In this document: positions 47,271-57,005 of the stretch, in pieces | How the letters are laid out: the number at the start of each line of letters is the position of its first letter | How positions within the stretch are numbered: the first letter of the stretch is position 1 | From: Deltaproteobacteria bacterium | GTDB taxonomy: Bacteria > Myxococcota_A > Polyangia > DRWM01 > JAAZOP01 | Reading direction: 5' to 3' | Assembly (NCBI GenBank): GCA_016218815.1 | Contig: JACRCX010000060.1 | Location: 1-64,000, forward strand | DNA length: 64,000 nt | Program-made: the position numbers and the translations under genes | The notes under the pieces: model-generated | What the model was told of the DNA's origin: nothing | What the model saw: the letters and a program-made list of their open reading frames with translations, nothing else | Databases searched by the model: none

Positions 47271-50200
47271 TCACTCCGTCCGGGGAGCGTCGGCGAAGGG
47301 TGCCGGTGCACCGGGCGGGCGCGGCTCGAAGAAGCTCACCGCCCACACCGGCGCGGTCGGCGTCCCGCCGGCGAGGATCCGCTCGTTCCAGGCTCCGTCC
47401 GCCAGCGGCTCGCCCGCCGGCTCCAGGAACTCGAAGGTGCGGAAGCTCCCGCCGTGCAACAGGCGCCGGCCCGGCGAGTCAAGGACGATGACGTACAGGT
47501 CGGCCAGGCGGCCGACGGCCAGCTCCAGCGAGCCCGCGCCGTCGCGCGCGTCGAACAGATCCGCCGCCAAAGCGACGCCCTGCGCGACCCGGCCCTCGTC
47601 GTAGCGGACCCGTTCGAACGCCGGCGTGCTGCCCCGGAACATCGCCTCCAGCGTCGCGCCCTCGTTGCGGATCCACTCCTCCTCCTCGTCCGTGAACGAT
47701 TCGCCGCGGACCTCCTTGTCCGCGAGCGTCGCCAGGTGCTCGGCCAGCCAACGCGCGGACAGTTCGCCGTCCTCGATCCCGGCAGCCGGCTCCCCGGTCG
47801 TGCCGGTCCCTTCGTCGCCCGCCAGGTCGGCGTAGATGCGGTCCGCCAGGCGGGCGAGGGCGCGGAAGAAACGCGGCGCCGGCTCGACGAAACCGCGGGG
47901 CGGCGCAAGCGCGGGTTGCTCGACGAGCAGCACCACCGGCTGCAACTCCCCACACTCGCCCGCCTCGTCCGCGACCGAGTACAGGACCGCGTCGTGCCTG
48001 ATCTGGGCGTACCCGGCAATGGCCGCCTCCAGCCGCCGGTCGTGCCAGGCCTCGGTGCGGGCGAAGAACAGCGGCGAGTCGTCCGGCAGGCCGGCCGGCT
48101 CGGCCAGGCTCGCCAGGAGGGCGAGCCAGGAGTGGTGGATGTCCTCCGGTCCGTAGCCCGGCACCGGCCGCTCGGCCTGCTCGGCCGTCAATCCGTCGAG
48201 CGCCGCGCGATAGCGGTCGGCCCACTCCTGCCCTTCGGCCGCCGCGTCGGCGAGCTGGTGCGCGCGCTCGTCGCCCAGGATCGCGAAAACGTCCAGGACG
48301 TCGGGAACCGGGCGGCCGTCGATGGCCGGCGCCGCCAGTCGCGCGTACTCGACGTCGAACCCCCGGCGCCGCGAGAGGAAAGTGAACGGCGGCGGCGCCG
48401 GCGCCTCCTGCGTCTCGCCCCCGGCGCTCTCGGAGGGCGCCGGCCCGCGCAGCTCGATCAGTGCCGCATCGACCAGGTCCTTCCGGAACGGCGCGATCCA
48501 CTCCGGATGCTCCCGCGCCACCAGCCTCAGATGGGAGACCGTGACGTCCGCGGGGGGGCCCAGCAGCGCGGCGACGAGCGTCTCGACGCGGTCCCACAGG
48601 TCCCCGAGCGTTTCGGGCGGGGGCGCGGGGAGGCGGGTCGGCACGTCGTCCAGGTCCGGGGGCGGGCGCGACGCGCCGTCGGACGACTCGAGTGCCTGGA
48701 CGAGGTCGAAGGCCGATTCGTCGAGCGGGAGGGGCGCGACGCCCAGCCACTCGACGGCGATGAACCAGCCGGCCAGGGGGCTCGAGGCGTAGTGCCCACG
48801 GAGGTGGAACCGTGAGAAGTCGGCGACGACCGGCGGCCCGTCGTCCGGCGGCTGGAGCGGGACCTGGGCGTCGTGCGCGAGGATCGCGGCGACCAGCGCC
48901 TCGACGTCGGCGCGCACCCACTCGGGAAGCTGGGCCGCCTTATCCGGAGCGAGCCGCCGGAGCTGTTCCTCCGCCGGCCGCGGCTCGTCGACGTCCCCGT
49001 CCCGCGAAGCCGGCTGTCGCGACTCCATCTCGTCCGCGGCGGAGAGGAAGACCCACGGCACGGCGAAGATCCGGGCGTAGTAGCGGTCGATGGGGTCGTC
49101 GCCGTGCGTCAGCCTTCCGAGGTATCGCTCGACCAGCGCGTCGCAGAGGCGCAAGAGAGCGCTCTGCGCCCGTCGCTCGGCCGCGCGAAGCAGGACGGAG
49201 TACTCGTCGTGGAACACCTGCAGCGCCGCGTCGACGGTGAGGAAAGGCGCGCGCCCCGCGTCCCGCACCCGCTCGTACAGGCGGAAGAACTCCCTCTCCT
49301 CGCCCGGCCGCGCGACGAAGTCGTGGCGCGGCAGCAGCGCCGAGCGCCCTGCGCCCCACAGCTCCGGATAGTCGGCCAGGTCGCTCACGTCCTGCAGGTA
49401 GAAGTCGGCTTCCGCCACGTAGATTGCCGAGCCGCCCTCACCGGCGGACTCGAACGCCACGCGCGTCCCGTCCGGCGACCAGACAGGACGCGAGGCGCCT
49501 TCCGGCGCGCCCGGCACCGGCGACCAGTCGCCGCCGGCGAGCGAGCGCTGGCGGAGGCCGGCGGGTTGGCCGCCCGCGGCGAGCAGCAGCGTGCCGTTGG
49601 CCGAATACGACGGGTCGTCGAGCTTCTCCGGCGGGCGCGAGATCGCGACGCCGGGGTACTGCACGTCGCGACGCGGAAGATCCTCGAGGCACGAGTCGTC
49701 CGGCCACCGGGTCAGGGCGTCCGGGCCGCAAGACGCCGCGTTGCCCCGAGCCGCAGGCAGCCCGTCCAGCGCCGCGGCGAGCGACCGCTCCCACCGGGCC
49801 GCGGCGTGGTACACCGTCGGACCGCCGCGCGTGTCGCAGACCCAGGCCAGGGCCCGGCCCTCGCCGGCCCAGGAGGGCGAGCGGCACGAGCTGCCTTCGG
49901 GCGAGATGCGTCCCTGGTCCGTTCCGTCCCGCGAACGGAACAGGACCGCGCTCTTCCGGCCGGTGACGCTCGTGAACGCGAGCCGGTCCCGGACCGCGGC
50001 TTCCTCCGCGCCGGCGCCCGCGGGCGCGCACGGGTCGGCCCGGACGCCGAGGATCCGGTAGTCGACGGGCGACGGGGCCGCCTCCAGCTCGTCTCCCTCG
50101 AGGTCGGTGAGTCGCGCGGGCGCGGAGCCGTCCGCCTTCATCGTCCACAGGTCGTAGTCGCCGCCGCGGTTCGTGCTCCAGACGACGCCGTCGCCTGCGG

Positions 50201-50699
50201 GGAGCCAGGCCGGATCCCGGTCGTCGGCCGGGTCGTCGGTGAGTTTGGCGAGGCCGGAGCCGTCCACGTTGACGACGTACACGTCCGCCTTCCCCTGTTC
50301 CCCGGCGAAGAACACGAGGCGCTTGCCCTCGGGATCGAACCGCGGCCGGCGTGCCGCGAGGGACGGGTCGGTCAGGCGGCGGACGGAAACGAGCGAATCG
50401 GTCGGATCGGGTCGGGGCGGCAGCGGAGCTGCGGAGGACGCCGCCGGCTCGGCGGGCGCCTCGGGCGGCGTCTCCGGCGCCGCGGTCGTCGCGTCCGGCG
50501 GCCGGCGGGAATCGGTCCGAGCCGGCCCCCGGAGAGCGGCGATGTCCGGCGCGGCGGCATCCGGCGTGCTGACGGCCCCGCCGATCGGCGGCGGCCCGCC
50601 CTCGGCGGTCGGACGTCTGCAGGCGATCGTCGCGCAGGCGAGCGCGCACAGCAGCGACACGGCCGTGCACGCCGGACTCGACGAAACCGCCTTTCTCAT
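47271..50699 (-). CDS. TolB-like propeller plus DUF3160 lipoprotein
   Basis: A 1142-residue predicted lipoprotein (lipobox ATIAC). After a Pro/Ala linker, residues about 100-450 form a TolB/PD40-type propeller (RPRFDPEGKRLVFFAGEQGK, DRDPAWLPAGDGVVWSTNRG, SGDYDLWTMKADGS-type blades). From about residue 480 to the end is a DUF3160 domain (FLTVDAALQVFHDEYSVLLR, YYARIFAVPW, L-R-G-H-Y, AGWFIAVEWLG, WLALLASLAEPAGLP). DUF3160 proteins are large surface proteins of myxobacteria and relatives with no known activity. GGGGGAG precedes the ATG by 8 bp. Confidence 0.83.
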   Translation of the reverse strand: MRKAVSSSPACTAVSLLCALACATIACRRPTAEGGPPPIGGAVSTPDAAAPDIAALRGPARTDSRRPPDATTAAPETPPEAPAEPAASSAAPLPPRPDPTDSLVSVRRLTDPSLAARRPRFDPEGKRLVFFAGEQGKADVYVVNVDGSGLAKLTDDPADDRDPAWLPAGDGVVWSTNRGGDYDLWTMKADGSAPARLTDLEGDELEAAPSPVDYRILGVRADPCAPAGAGAEEAAVRDRLAFTSVTGRKSAVLFRSRDGTDQGRISPEGSSCRSPSWAGEGRALAWVCDTRGGPTVYHAAARWERSLAAALDGLPAARGNAASCGPDALTRWPDDSCLEDLPRRDVQYPGVAISRPPEKLDDPSYSANGTLLLAAGGQPAGLRQRSLAGGDWSPVPGAPEGASRPVWSPDGTRVAFESAGEGGSAIYVAEADFYLQDVSDLADYPELWGAGRSALLPRHDFVARPGEEREFFRLYERVRDAGRAPFLTVDAALQVFHDEYSVLLRAAERRAQSALLRLCDALVERYLGRLTHGDDPIDRYYARIFAVPWVFLSAADEMESRQPASRDGDVDEPRPAEEQLRRLAPDKAAQLPEWVRADVEALVAAILAHDAQVPLQPPDDGPPVVADFSRFHLRGHYASSPLAGWFIAVEWLGVAPLPLDESAFDLVQALESSDGASRPPPDLDDVPTRLPAPPPETLGDLWDRVETLVAALLGPPADVTVSHLRLVAREHPEWIAPFRKDLVDAALIELRGPAPSESAGGETQEAPAPPPFTFLSRRRGFDVEYARLAAPAIDGRPVPDVLDVFAILGDERAHQLADAAAEGQEWADRYRAALDGLTAEQAERPVPGYGPEDIHHSWLALLASLAEPAGLPDDSPLFFARTEAWHDRRLEAAIAGYAQIRHDAVLYSVADEAGECGELQPVVLLVEQPALAPPRGFVEPAPRFFRALARLADRIYADLAGDEGTGTTGEPAAGIEDGELSARWLAEHLATLADKEVRGESFTDEEEEWIRNEGATLEAMFRGSTPAFERVRYDEGRVAQGVALAADLFDARDGAGSLELAVGRLADLYVIVLDSPGRRLLHGGSFRTFEFLEPAGEPLADGAWNERILAGGTPTAPVWAVSFFEPRPPGAPAPFADAPRTE

Positions 50700-51166
50700 C
50701 CCGATGCTCCCCCGGTCGTCGCCCGCGCTCGTCCCGCGCGGAGCGCGTGGCCGACGACGCCGCCGAGAGTAGCGCCGTCGCGCGCGGCGAGCAACGGGTC
50801 GCGCGGTGCCTCGCCCGCCGAAGCCCGGGCGGGGCGAAGGTGGACGCGGGCTGGACGTTACGCCCCGCTCGGAAACAACCTTGCCGTTCCGGCCGCCGTT
50901 CCATCCCGGCCGGCCGCGTTGCTCGTCGCTCACACACGTCCGTGTATCCTCGCTCCTCCCGCCTTGCCGGCCGGGCGGCTCGGCGGCCGGACCTGGCAAT
51001 TCAATTCCCTCGCGGGCCCTTACGGGAGCTGGCTTCCCGCGGTGAGGTAAGCCCCGTGCGCGGTGTCCCTGGGGCCGCTGCCCCCGGCCGCCGGTCCCCC
51101 GCGACGCGGCCCGCGCGCTTGGCCGAAGGCGAAGTGAGGTCGGATGACTTGTGCCCGCGGGCCGGT
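50700..51166. other. Intergenic region, 467 bp, with small inverted repeats
   Basis: No convincing gene. 50806-50850 resembles 58295-58345 (CCGCCGAAGCCCGGNCNGGG-type sequence, reading P-P-K-P-G-x-G-E-G in one frame), so probably another dispersed repeat. 50934-50945 (ACACGTCCGTGT) has 5-bp inverted arms. 51015-51040 can form a CGGGA/TCCCG hairpin. 51110-51150 is GC-rich spacer before the next stop codon. Confidence 0.35.
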
Positions 51167-52750
51167 TCAAAACCAGTCGCGGCTGTCGTCGTCCTGGATG
51201 TCCGGGGCGGATGCGGCGCCCAGCGGCGTCACCTCGCACGTGCCGGAGTCGTCGAGGAACTCGATGTCGGCGACCCGCCACAGGTCGCCGGACCCGAAGC
51301 CGTTGCTGTGCATGGTGACCGGACCGAACTGGGCCATGGGAACGCCGCCGCAGACGATGCGGGCGTGCGCGTCGGCGGGGATGTCTTCCGGGAAGCGGGC
51401 GTCCTCGTAGTAGTGCGCCATCAGCCGGAAACGGTCGCCCGTCCGGGGGAAGTCCAGGGATGCCAGCTCGGGCTCGATGCCGGCGACGCTCTCCTTCGTC
51501 AGTCGGGGGTTCGGGCAGCCGCCCAGAGGCGCGAAGTCCCAACGCGAGTCGGGCCAGAGGTCCGGGCAGTCCGCCAGCGCGGTGTCCGCGTAGCCCCAGT
51601 CGATCGTGTACGTGCCGTCGCGTCCGCCGCACGTGCCGTAGTGGCAGTCGTCGTCCCCGAACCAGGCGGTGGGCGGAGGGTTGCGGTGAAGATGCAGATC
51701 GATGTCGCCGGGCCAGAAGCGGTCGGGATCGTCCCACCATAGATCCACATGCAGGCCGGGCGGTGCGACTCGCAGGACGAAGGAACACATCCAGGAGTCG
51801 AGCCGGGCGTCGAGGATCGTGGCAACGACGATGTAGTTGCCGGACGCGTCGAGGTGAACGTGAGTGGTGTCGGCGGTGCGATCGGGGACCTCCGTCACGC
51901 CACTGGCTTCCGGACTGATGATCGACCACGAGCAATCGCAATCGGGGCTGCCGGCCGGTACGCAGAGGTCCTCGCACCGCAGGACCTGCCACTTGCCCAG
52001 GAGGACGTCCAGCGAAGTCGGGCACTGAACGGTCGGGGACGCGGTGGTGCCGTCATCCACGCAGCCGTCGCAGTCGTTGTCCTTGAGGTCGGGAACCTCC
52101 CCGGATGGCCACACGCCTTCGGAACAAGGGTCCCACGTTCCGTCGCGCGCGCAGGCCTGCCATCCGTCCACGCAGCCTCCCAGTCCGCGGTTCCCCGGCG
52201 GCCCGGCGAAGCACGGCTGGACAAGCCCGTACTCGCACGTGCAGCCGGCCTCGGGCTCGTCGACCTCGCCGTCGCAGTCGTTGTCCAGGCCGTCCCCGCA
52301 GGTCTCGCTTGCACCGCAGCCCGGGTCCGGCGTGCAGCTTCCCCCCTCGTCGCCGGTGACGTCGCCGGCGGAACCATCGCCGGCTTCGTCCACTCCCTCC
52401 GACTCGCCGTCGGCTTCGTCCGGATCAGTCTCTCCGACGTCTTCGGCGCCACCGAAGTCGTCCTCGGCGTCCCCGGAGTCGCCCTCGTCGCCATCGGCGT
52501 CGGCATCGGTCCCGGCGCAGAACACGAAGTCCCGGCACTCGTCGTCGCCGCAGTCCGTCGCGCCGTCGCCGTCGTTGTCGAGGCCATCGCGGCACGCCGC
52601 AGACGTGTTCTCCGGCGAGGTCTCGCCGGTTGCGTCCCCCGGCCCCGAGCCTCCGTCGCCGCATCCCGCGAGCAGACACAGCAGGGCGGACGTCGCGATG
52701 GCGACCGGGACGGATGTGGCTTCGAGCCGTACACGACCGGGGATCTTCAT
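51167..52750 (-). CDS. MopE-type Cys-rich lipoprotein with DUF2135/YfaP-like domain, second copy
   Basis: A 527-residue predicted lipoprotein (lipobox LLAGC) laid out like 26761-28323: an early D-G-L-D-N-D-G-D-G-A-T-D-C motif, an acidic linker, MopE motifs (CGDGLDNDCDGEVDEPEAGC, LKDNDCDGCVDDG), a beta-sandwich (THVHLDASGNYIVVATILDA), then DIDLHLHRNPP, DCHYGTCGG, NPRLTKES, MAHYYED, IVCGGVPMAQFGP. The two copies are diverged, so this is an old duplication. It is the last gene of the operon with the giant surface protein, 30 bp behind it. Confidence 0.8.
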   Translation of the reverse strand: MKIPGRVRLEATSVPVAIATSALLCLLAGCGDGGSGPGDATGETSPENTSAACRDGLDNDGDGATDCGDDECRDFVFCAGTDADADGDEGDSGDAEDDFGGAEDVGETDPDEADGESEGVDEAGDGSAGDVTGDEGGSCTPDPGCGASETCGDGLDNDCDGEVDEPEAGCTCEYGLVQPCFAGPPGNRGLGGCVDGWQACARDGTWDPCSEGVWPSGEVPDLKDNDCDGCVDDGTTASPTVQCPTSLDVLLGKWQVLRCEDLCVPAGSPDCDCSWSIISPEASGVTEVPDRTADTTHVHLDASGNYIVVATILDARLDSWMCSFVLRVAPPGLHVDLWWDDPDRFWPGDIDLHLHRNPPPTAWFGDDDCHYGTCGGRDGTYTIDWGYADTALADCPDLWPDSRWDFAPLGGCPNPRLTKESVAGIEPELASLDFPRTGDRFRLMAHYYEDARFPEDIPADAHARIVCGGVPMAQFGPVTMHSNGFGSGDLWRVADIEFLDDSGTCEVTPLGAASAPDIQDDDSRDWF

Positions 52751-52780
52751 CGGGGTTCGTTCTCCTGTTCGTTCCTGCCG

Positions 52781-55700
52781 CTACCGTCCGAGGTTCGCGC
52801 CGTCGGCATGGAACATCTGGTGGAAGACGTGACCGTCGGGGGTGAGGTAGACGATGGCGAAAAGGTCGAGCGTGATGCCGTCGTTGAAGGCCGGCGAGAC
52901 GACGTCGATGATCTTCCAGCCGTCCGGCGCGGTGTACGTGGCGCGCAACCGTCCGTTGAGCGAGAACTCGAGGACGACGGGGACGTCGTTTACGCGCGCC
53001 GTGGCGAGGACACGCGGACCAGAGGCGGTGTCGGCGATGGCGACGCGCCGACCAAGGTCGCGCACTCTCCCGCGCTGGGTGATGTTACGGCTCCAGCTCC
53101 AGCCCGGCCGGAGCACCTGGACCATGCCACCGGTGCCGGCGTTGTAGCCGGGGACGCCGACCACGAGGTACGTGCCGTCGCTGTCGACGGACGCGCCGAA
53201 CTCGTTGCCCGACTGGTATCCGGACGCGCTCCACTTGATCGCGCCGTACTGGTCGTAGCCGACGAGGCAGCCCTTGTCGGTGCTGAAGTCGCAGGTCGCC
53301 GAATAGACCAGAGCAAGCTCCTGCCCCTGGATCCAGGAGCCGGTCATGCGGGTGGGGGAGCCGGACTTGATGTTCGGGTTGTCGGCAACGAACCCGACCT
53401 CGATGCCCCATCGGTTCAACAAGCTGATCCCGGCCGGCTGGTCCGCGGAGACCACGATGGAGCCCACGGCCAACGATCCGCTGAAGAGGGTGCCGAGCGG
53501 CCGAAAGCGGGCGCCCATACCGTCGCCGGCGCGGGACATCAACGTCCCGAACGAGCCGTCGCGTTCGCGGGTCCGGAGGACCTCGCCGGTATACCCGTCG
53601 AACGTGACGATCGTACCGACGACGCCCTTCTGTTCGTTTGCCGCGTAGGGCAGGCTGACCACGATGTCGTTGTTGCCGTTGGCGTTGATGTCCGGGACCA
53701 CGGTGACGTCCATGCCCGTGAAGTCGTCGATCGGGCGATCGAGGGCTGCCATGGGACGGATTTCGGTGAGGGTCGAGCCGTTCTGGGCAAGGACGCGGAG
53801 GATCGGCTCGACGCAGGTCCGACAGCAGTCGTCGCCGGTCTCGGGCAGGCAGGGGATGAGGGTGGCGATGCGAGGCGGCTCATGGTACGGGCTGTACCGT
53901 TCCAGGTGCGTCGTCTCGAAGAGATCCTCCACGCCGCCTTCGGCCAGTGGCGACCCCGGAGGACCGCCGCTCAGGAGGGAACACGAGAAGGGCTCGGTGG
54001 TTGCGATTGGTTCGCACCCGAACGCGCTCGTGTCCGTGATACCCGTCCCGGCCGCCGGATGGTAGACGCAGACCTGCCCGACAGACTCGCAGTTCGTCAG
54101 CACGCATCTCGGGGGCGCAGACCCGAAGTCCCACACCTTGCATCCGCAGAACGGCACGTCCGGGCCGTAGGGTGAGGCCTCGGTCCCGATCCGGCACTGC
54201 CCGTTGACGCAGGCCGCCTCGCCGCATGGTTGGAGCGGCTCGGGCGGCATGAAGTCGGGGATGGCGCACTCGGTCGGGTCCCAGCACCGGTCGTGGTCGT
54301 CGCTGTCGTCGCACGCATTCCCGACTCCGTCCGCGTCGTAGTCCCAGTCGTAGGTGGTCCAGACCTCGTCGCAGGCATCGGCTGCATCGTCGAACCCGTC
54401 GCCGTCCTCGTCTGCGTCGCAATCATCCGGAACGCCGTCGTCGTCGCGGTCCCGGGTGCAGGTTCCCGACAAGCAACCCCACGAGCCGAGTTCGACATCA
54501 TCGTCGTGGCAGGTGCGGCCGCTCTCATCGGCCGCGCACCCGGGTGCCGGTTCCGATCCGCCGCAAATGCACCCCGCCAGGTACGAGCCGCCGAACTCGC
54601 ACCCGGACTCGCAGCCGCCCTCGCAGCAGTGGTCCCCATCGAAGTCGTTCTCGCAGGCGTTGCCGATGCAGTCGCGGTCGGAATCGCACTGCTCGGGGTT
54701 GTACACGTTCGGGCAGTTGTCGGCCTCCTCGCCGACGCCGTCCAGATCCTTGTCCCACACGAAGTTGAACTCGGGGTCCCTGTAGTGGGAGAGGGACGAC
54801 CAACGGATGTCCGTGAACCGCACCGCGCGCGGGTCCGGCGCCCGAGTGACGTCCAAGCCGTACAGGCCGTGGGGGACCCTGTCGATGGCCGGTTGCCAGA
54901 ACCAACGGCGGAGGTAGTGGGCTGCGGCCGCATTGCCCGAATCGGCCTCGTACCAGTCGCATTCGCCCGTTTCAGGGACGACGTGAACGCAGTCGTTGTA
55001 GCCTCGATCGCCGGTGTCCACGTCCTCCCACTTCATCCCGAAGTAGACGGCCTTGGCCAGGGTGTTGAACATCGTGGCCGCCTGCTTCGATTCCGCGTCT
55101 TCCAGCTCGCCTTCGGCGTATCCCCACATTGCCAGGCACAGCGCCCAGCCAAGGAACGGGTCGTAGCACGACGGCGTCGGCTCGTACTTGCGTTCGATCG
55201 ATGCCGACACGTCGAGGTGATAGAGAACCCCGTTGTTGGCCAGCACCAGCCGTTCCGGCTGGTCATCGTCCGGCCCGTTCCAGTCCGGCTCCTCGTCGAC
55301 CGTGGTTCCACTGCCGTATCCCCGTGCTTCGCCGGACTTCGCGTCGGCCAGGGCACCCCCCATCACCGTTTCGGACCCGCAGAGTTCTTCCCCCACCGGC
55401 GGATCGGCCGCCACCCGATCGCACGACCCGCCCGAGGTCTTGTGCACGCAGAAGTCCGATCCCCGGAGGCCGTCGCAAAGGCGGGGCTGGATCGTGATGT
55501 TCAGGTTGACGGCCGTCACCCCCACGGCCATGTGGGCCCAGCCCAGGAGATCCATGTACGCGCCGACCTCCGCACCTACGCGCGCGGTGACGCGCAGCGC
55601 GGGCCGGCCATCGACGTCTACCCAACGGGCCGTCAATCGGCTGACCCCTCTCCATGCTTCCGGCAGCATCGGGACCTCCGCACCCGACGACGGGTCACGG

Positions 55701-57005
55701 CAGAACGCCTTGGCGTCATCGTTCGGGGCGAACCAGATCTTGTCGCCCACGCCGAGGTGATCCGCGAAGTAGATGGGGTTCCAGTCCGTGGCGAAATCTG
55801 GGAAGCCCTCGACACCATACTTCGACAGTGCCGGGCACTCGAAACCGGCCCACCGCCTGACGTCGTCCCGACTGATGTACTGGAGTCCATCCGGGTGGAA
55901 TTCCTCGGCTACCGTGTTCCAGTAGTCGAAGTCCCTCAGCGTACAACGCTCCGGCTCTCCGATTGGCAGGCGGTCACCACCGTCGAGGTAGTCCCAGCAA
56001 CCCTCGAAATTCATGTCCCCATCACGCTCCCAGTACCAACCCTCCGGGTCCGGTTCGGAGTGCGCCTCTGACCAGTGTTCCGTATCGTCATCCTCGAGCT
56101 CGTCCGAAATAACGAACCCGTCAGGGTCGCTCCCAGGTGTTCGCCCCATGCGATCGGCGATGTGAAACCACTGGTCCAGCCACACCGGATCGCACACCAG
56201 AGCCGGGAGTGCCTGCAGTCCCTGCCCGTCGGTTGACCCGGTTCCGCTGCTGATCAGGAACTGGTTGCCCAGCGCGGACGAGGCGGGATTCATCGCATCG
56301 ATCAGCCGAAACGGCCAGCAGAGGTCCATGCCGACGAATCCGTACGGCACGCACCCCGTACTCTCCGGGACAAAGGGACAGGGAAACTCATCCGACTGGT
56401 AGGGTCCCCAATCGGGCGCCGCCGTGCTGACGTTCTTGATCCGCCGGGCCGACCACCTGTACAGGTTGCCGGTGAAGAGGAACGGATCGAGGTCTGCTGT
56501 TACTGACGCGACGGGTGCGGTCGTCAGGCAGATCGACGTGTTGCCCAGGATCGGCACGGTGGGTCCGTCCACAGGGCCCGCTTCGGAGAGGTACTCCCAG
56601 CAGTGGCTGCGACAGTCGGGCGGGCCACCTCCGTCCGGAGGGCAATGATCTTCCCACCACGCGGAGTCGCACACGTAGAGCCACTGCGGTGCGACGGCCG
56701 TACACCGCCGCGCCCCCACCGCGTTCTCTCGGAAGTCGATGACGAAGTTCACGTTGTCCCGGAACACCGCGGCGATGTCGTCCAGGTCGGTGTCGCGAGA
56801 CGAGTACGTCCGCACCTTCTCCGCGCGATCGCATTCGTAGATCCGCGCGAATTCGCCCGCCGGCGGCGGCGTCGGCGTGCCGACGTTGATCCGCGGGCCG
56901 AATTCAAGGACGCCGTGGTAGCAGGCCCCCCCCCAGCAAACTCCATGCCAAGAGTGCGGCGAGCCGAATCGAAAACAGGACCCGTCGGTTCAACCCCTCG
57001 GTCAT
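52781..57005 (-). CDS. Giant Cys-rich surface lipoprotein, interrupted by a G9 tract in the signal peptide
   Basis: About 1407 residues if the frame is restored. The ATG at 57005 (strong GGAGGAGAGG site; ATGA overlap with the previous gene's alternative stop) gives MTEGLNRRVLFSIRLAALLA then W-S-L-L-G-G; a run of nine G (minus strand, 56926-56934) then shifts the frame. Eight G would give G-G-A-C-Y-H-G-V-L-E-F-G-P-R-I-N and enter the long frame ending at 52781. The body has an N-terminal region with many W/D-rich, Cys-paired segments, thrombospondin-type-3-like repeats near residues 790-920 (DKDLDGVGEEADNCPNVYN, DRDDDGVPDDCDADEDGD) and FG-GAP-like repeats (VVPDINANGNNDIVVSLPYA) to the end. Function unknown. 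Confidence 0.75.

Noticed and set aside
47271..52025. A 1584-codon minus-strand frame that would extend the DUF3160 protein upstream.
   Set aside because: Upstream of the lipoprotein signal at 50699 the frame is Arg/Pro-rich shadow sequence that crosses the intergenic region and the antisense of the next gene.
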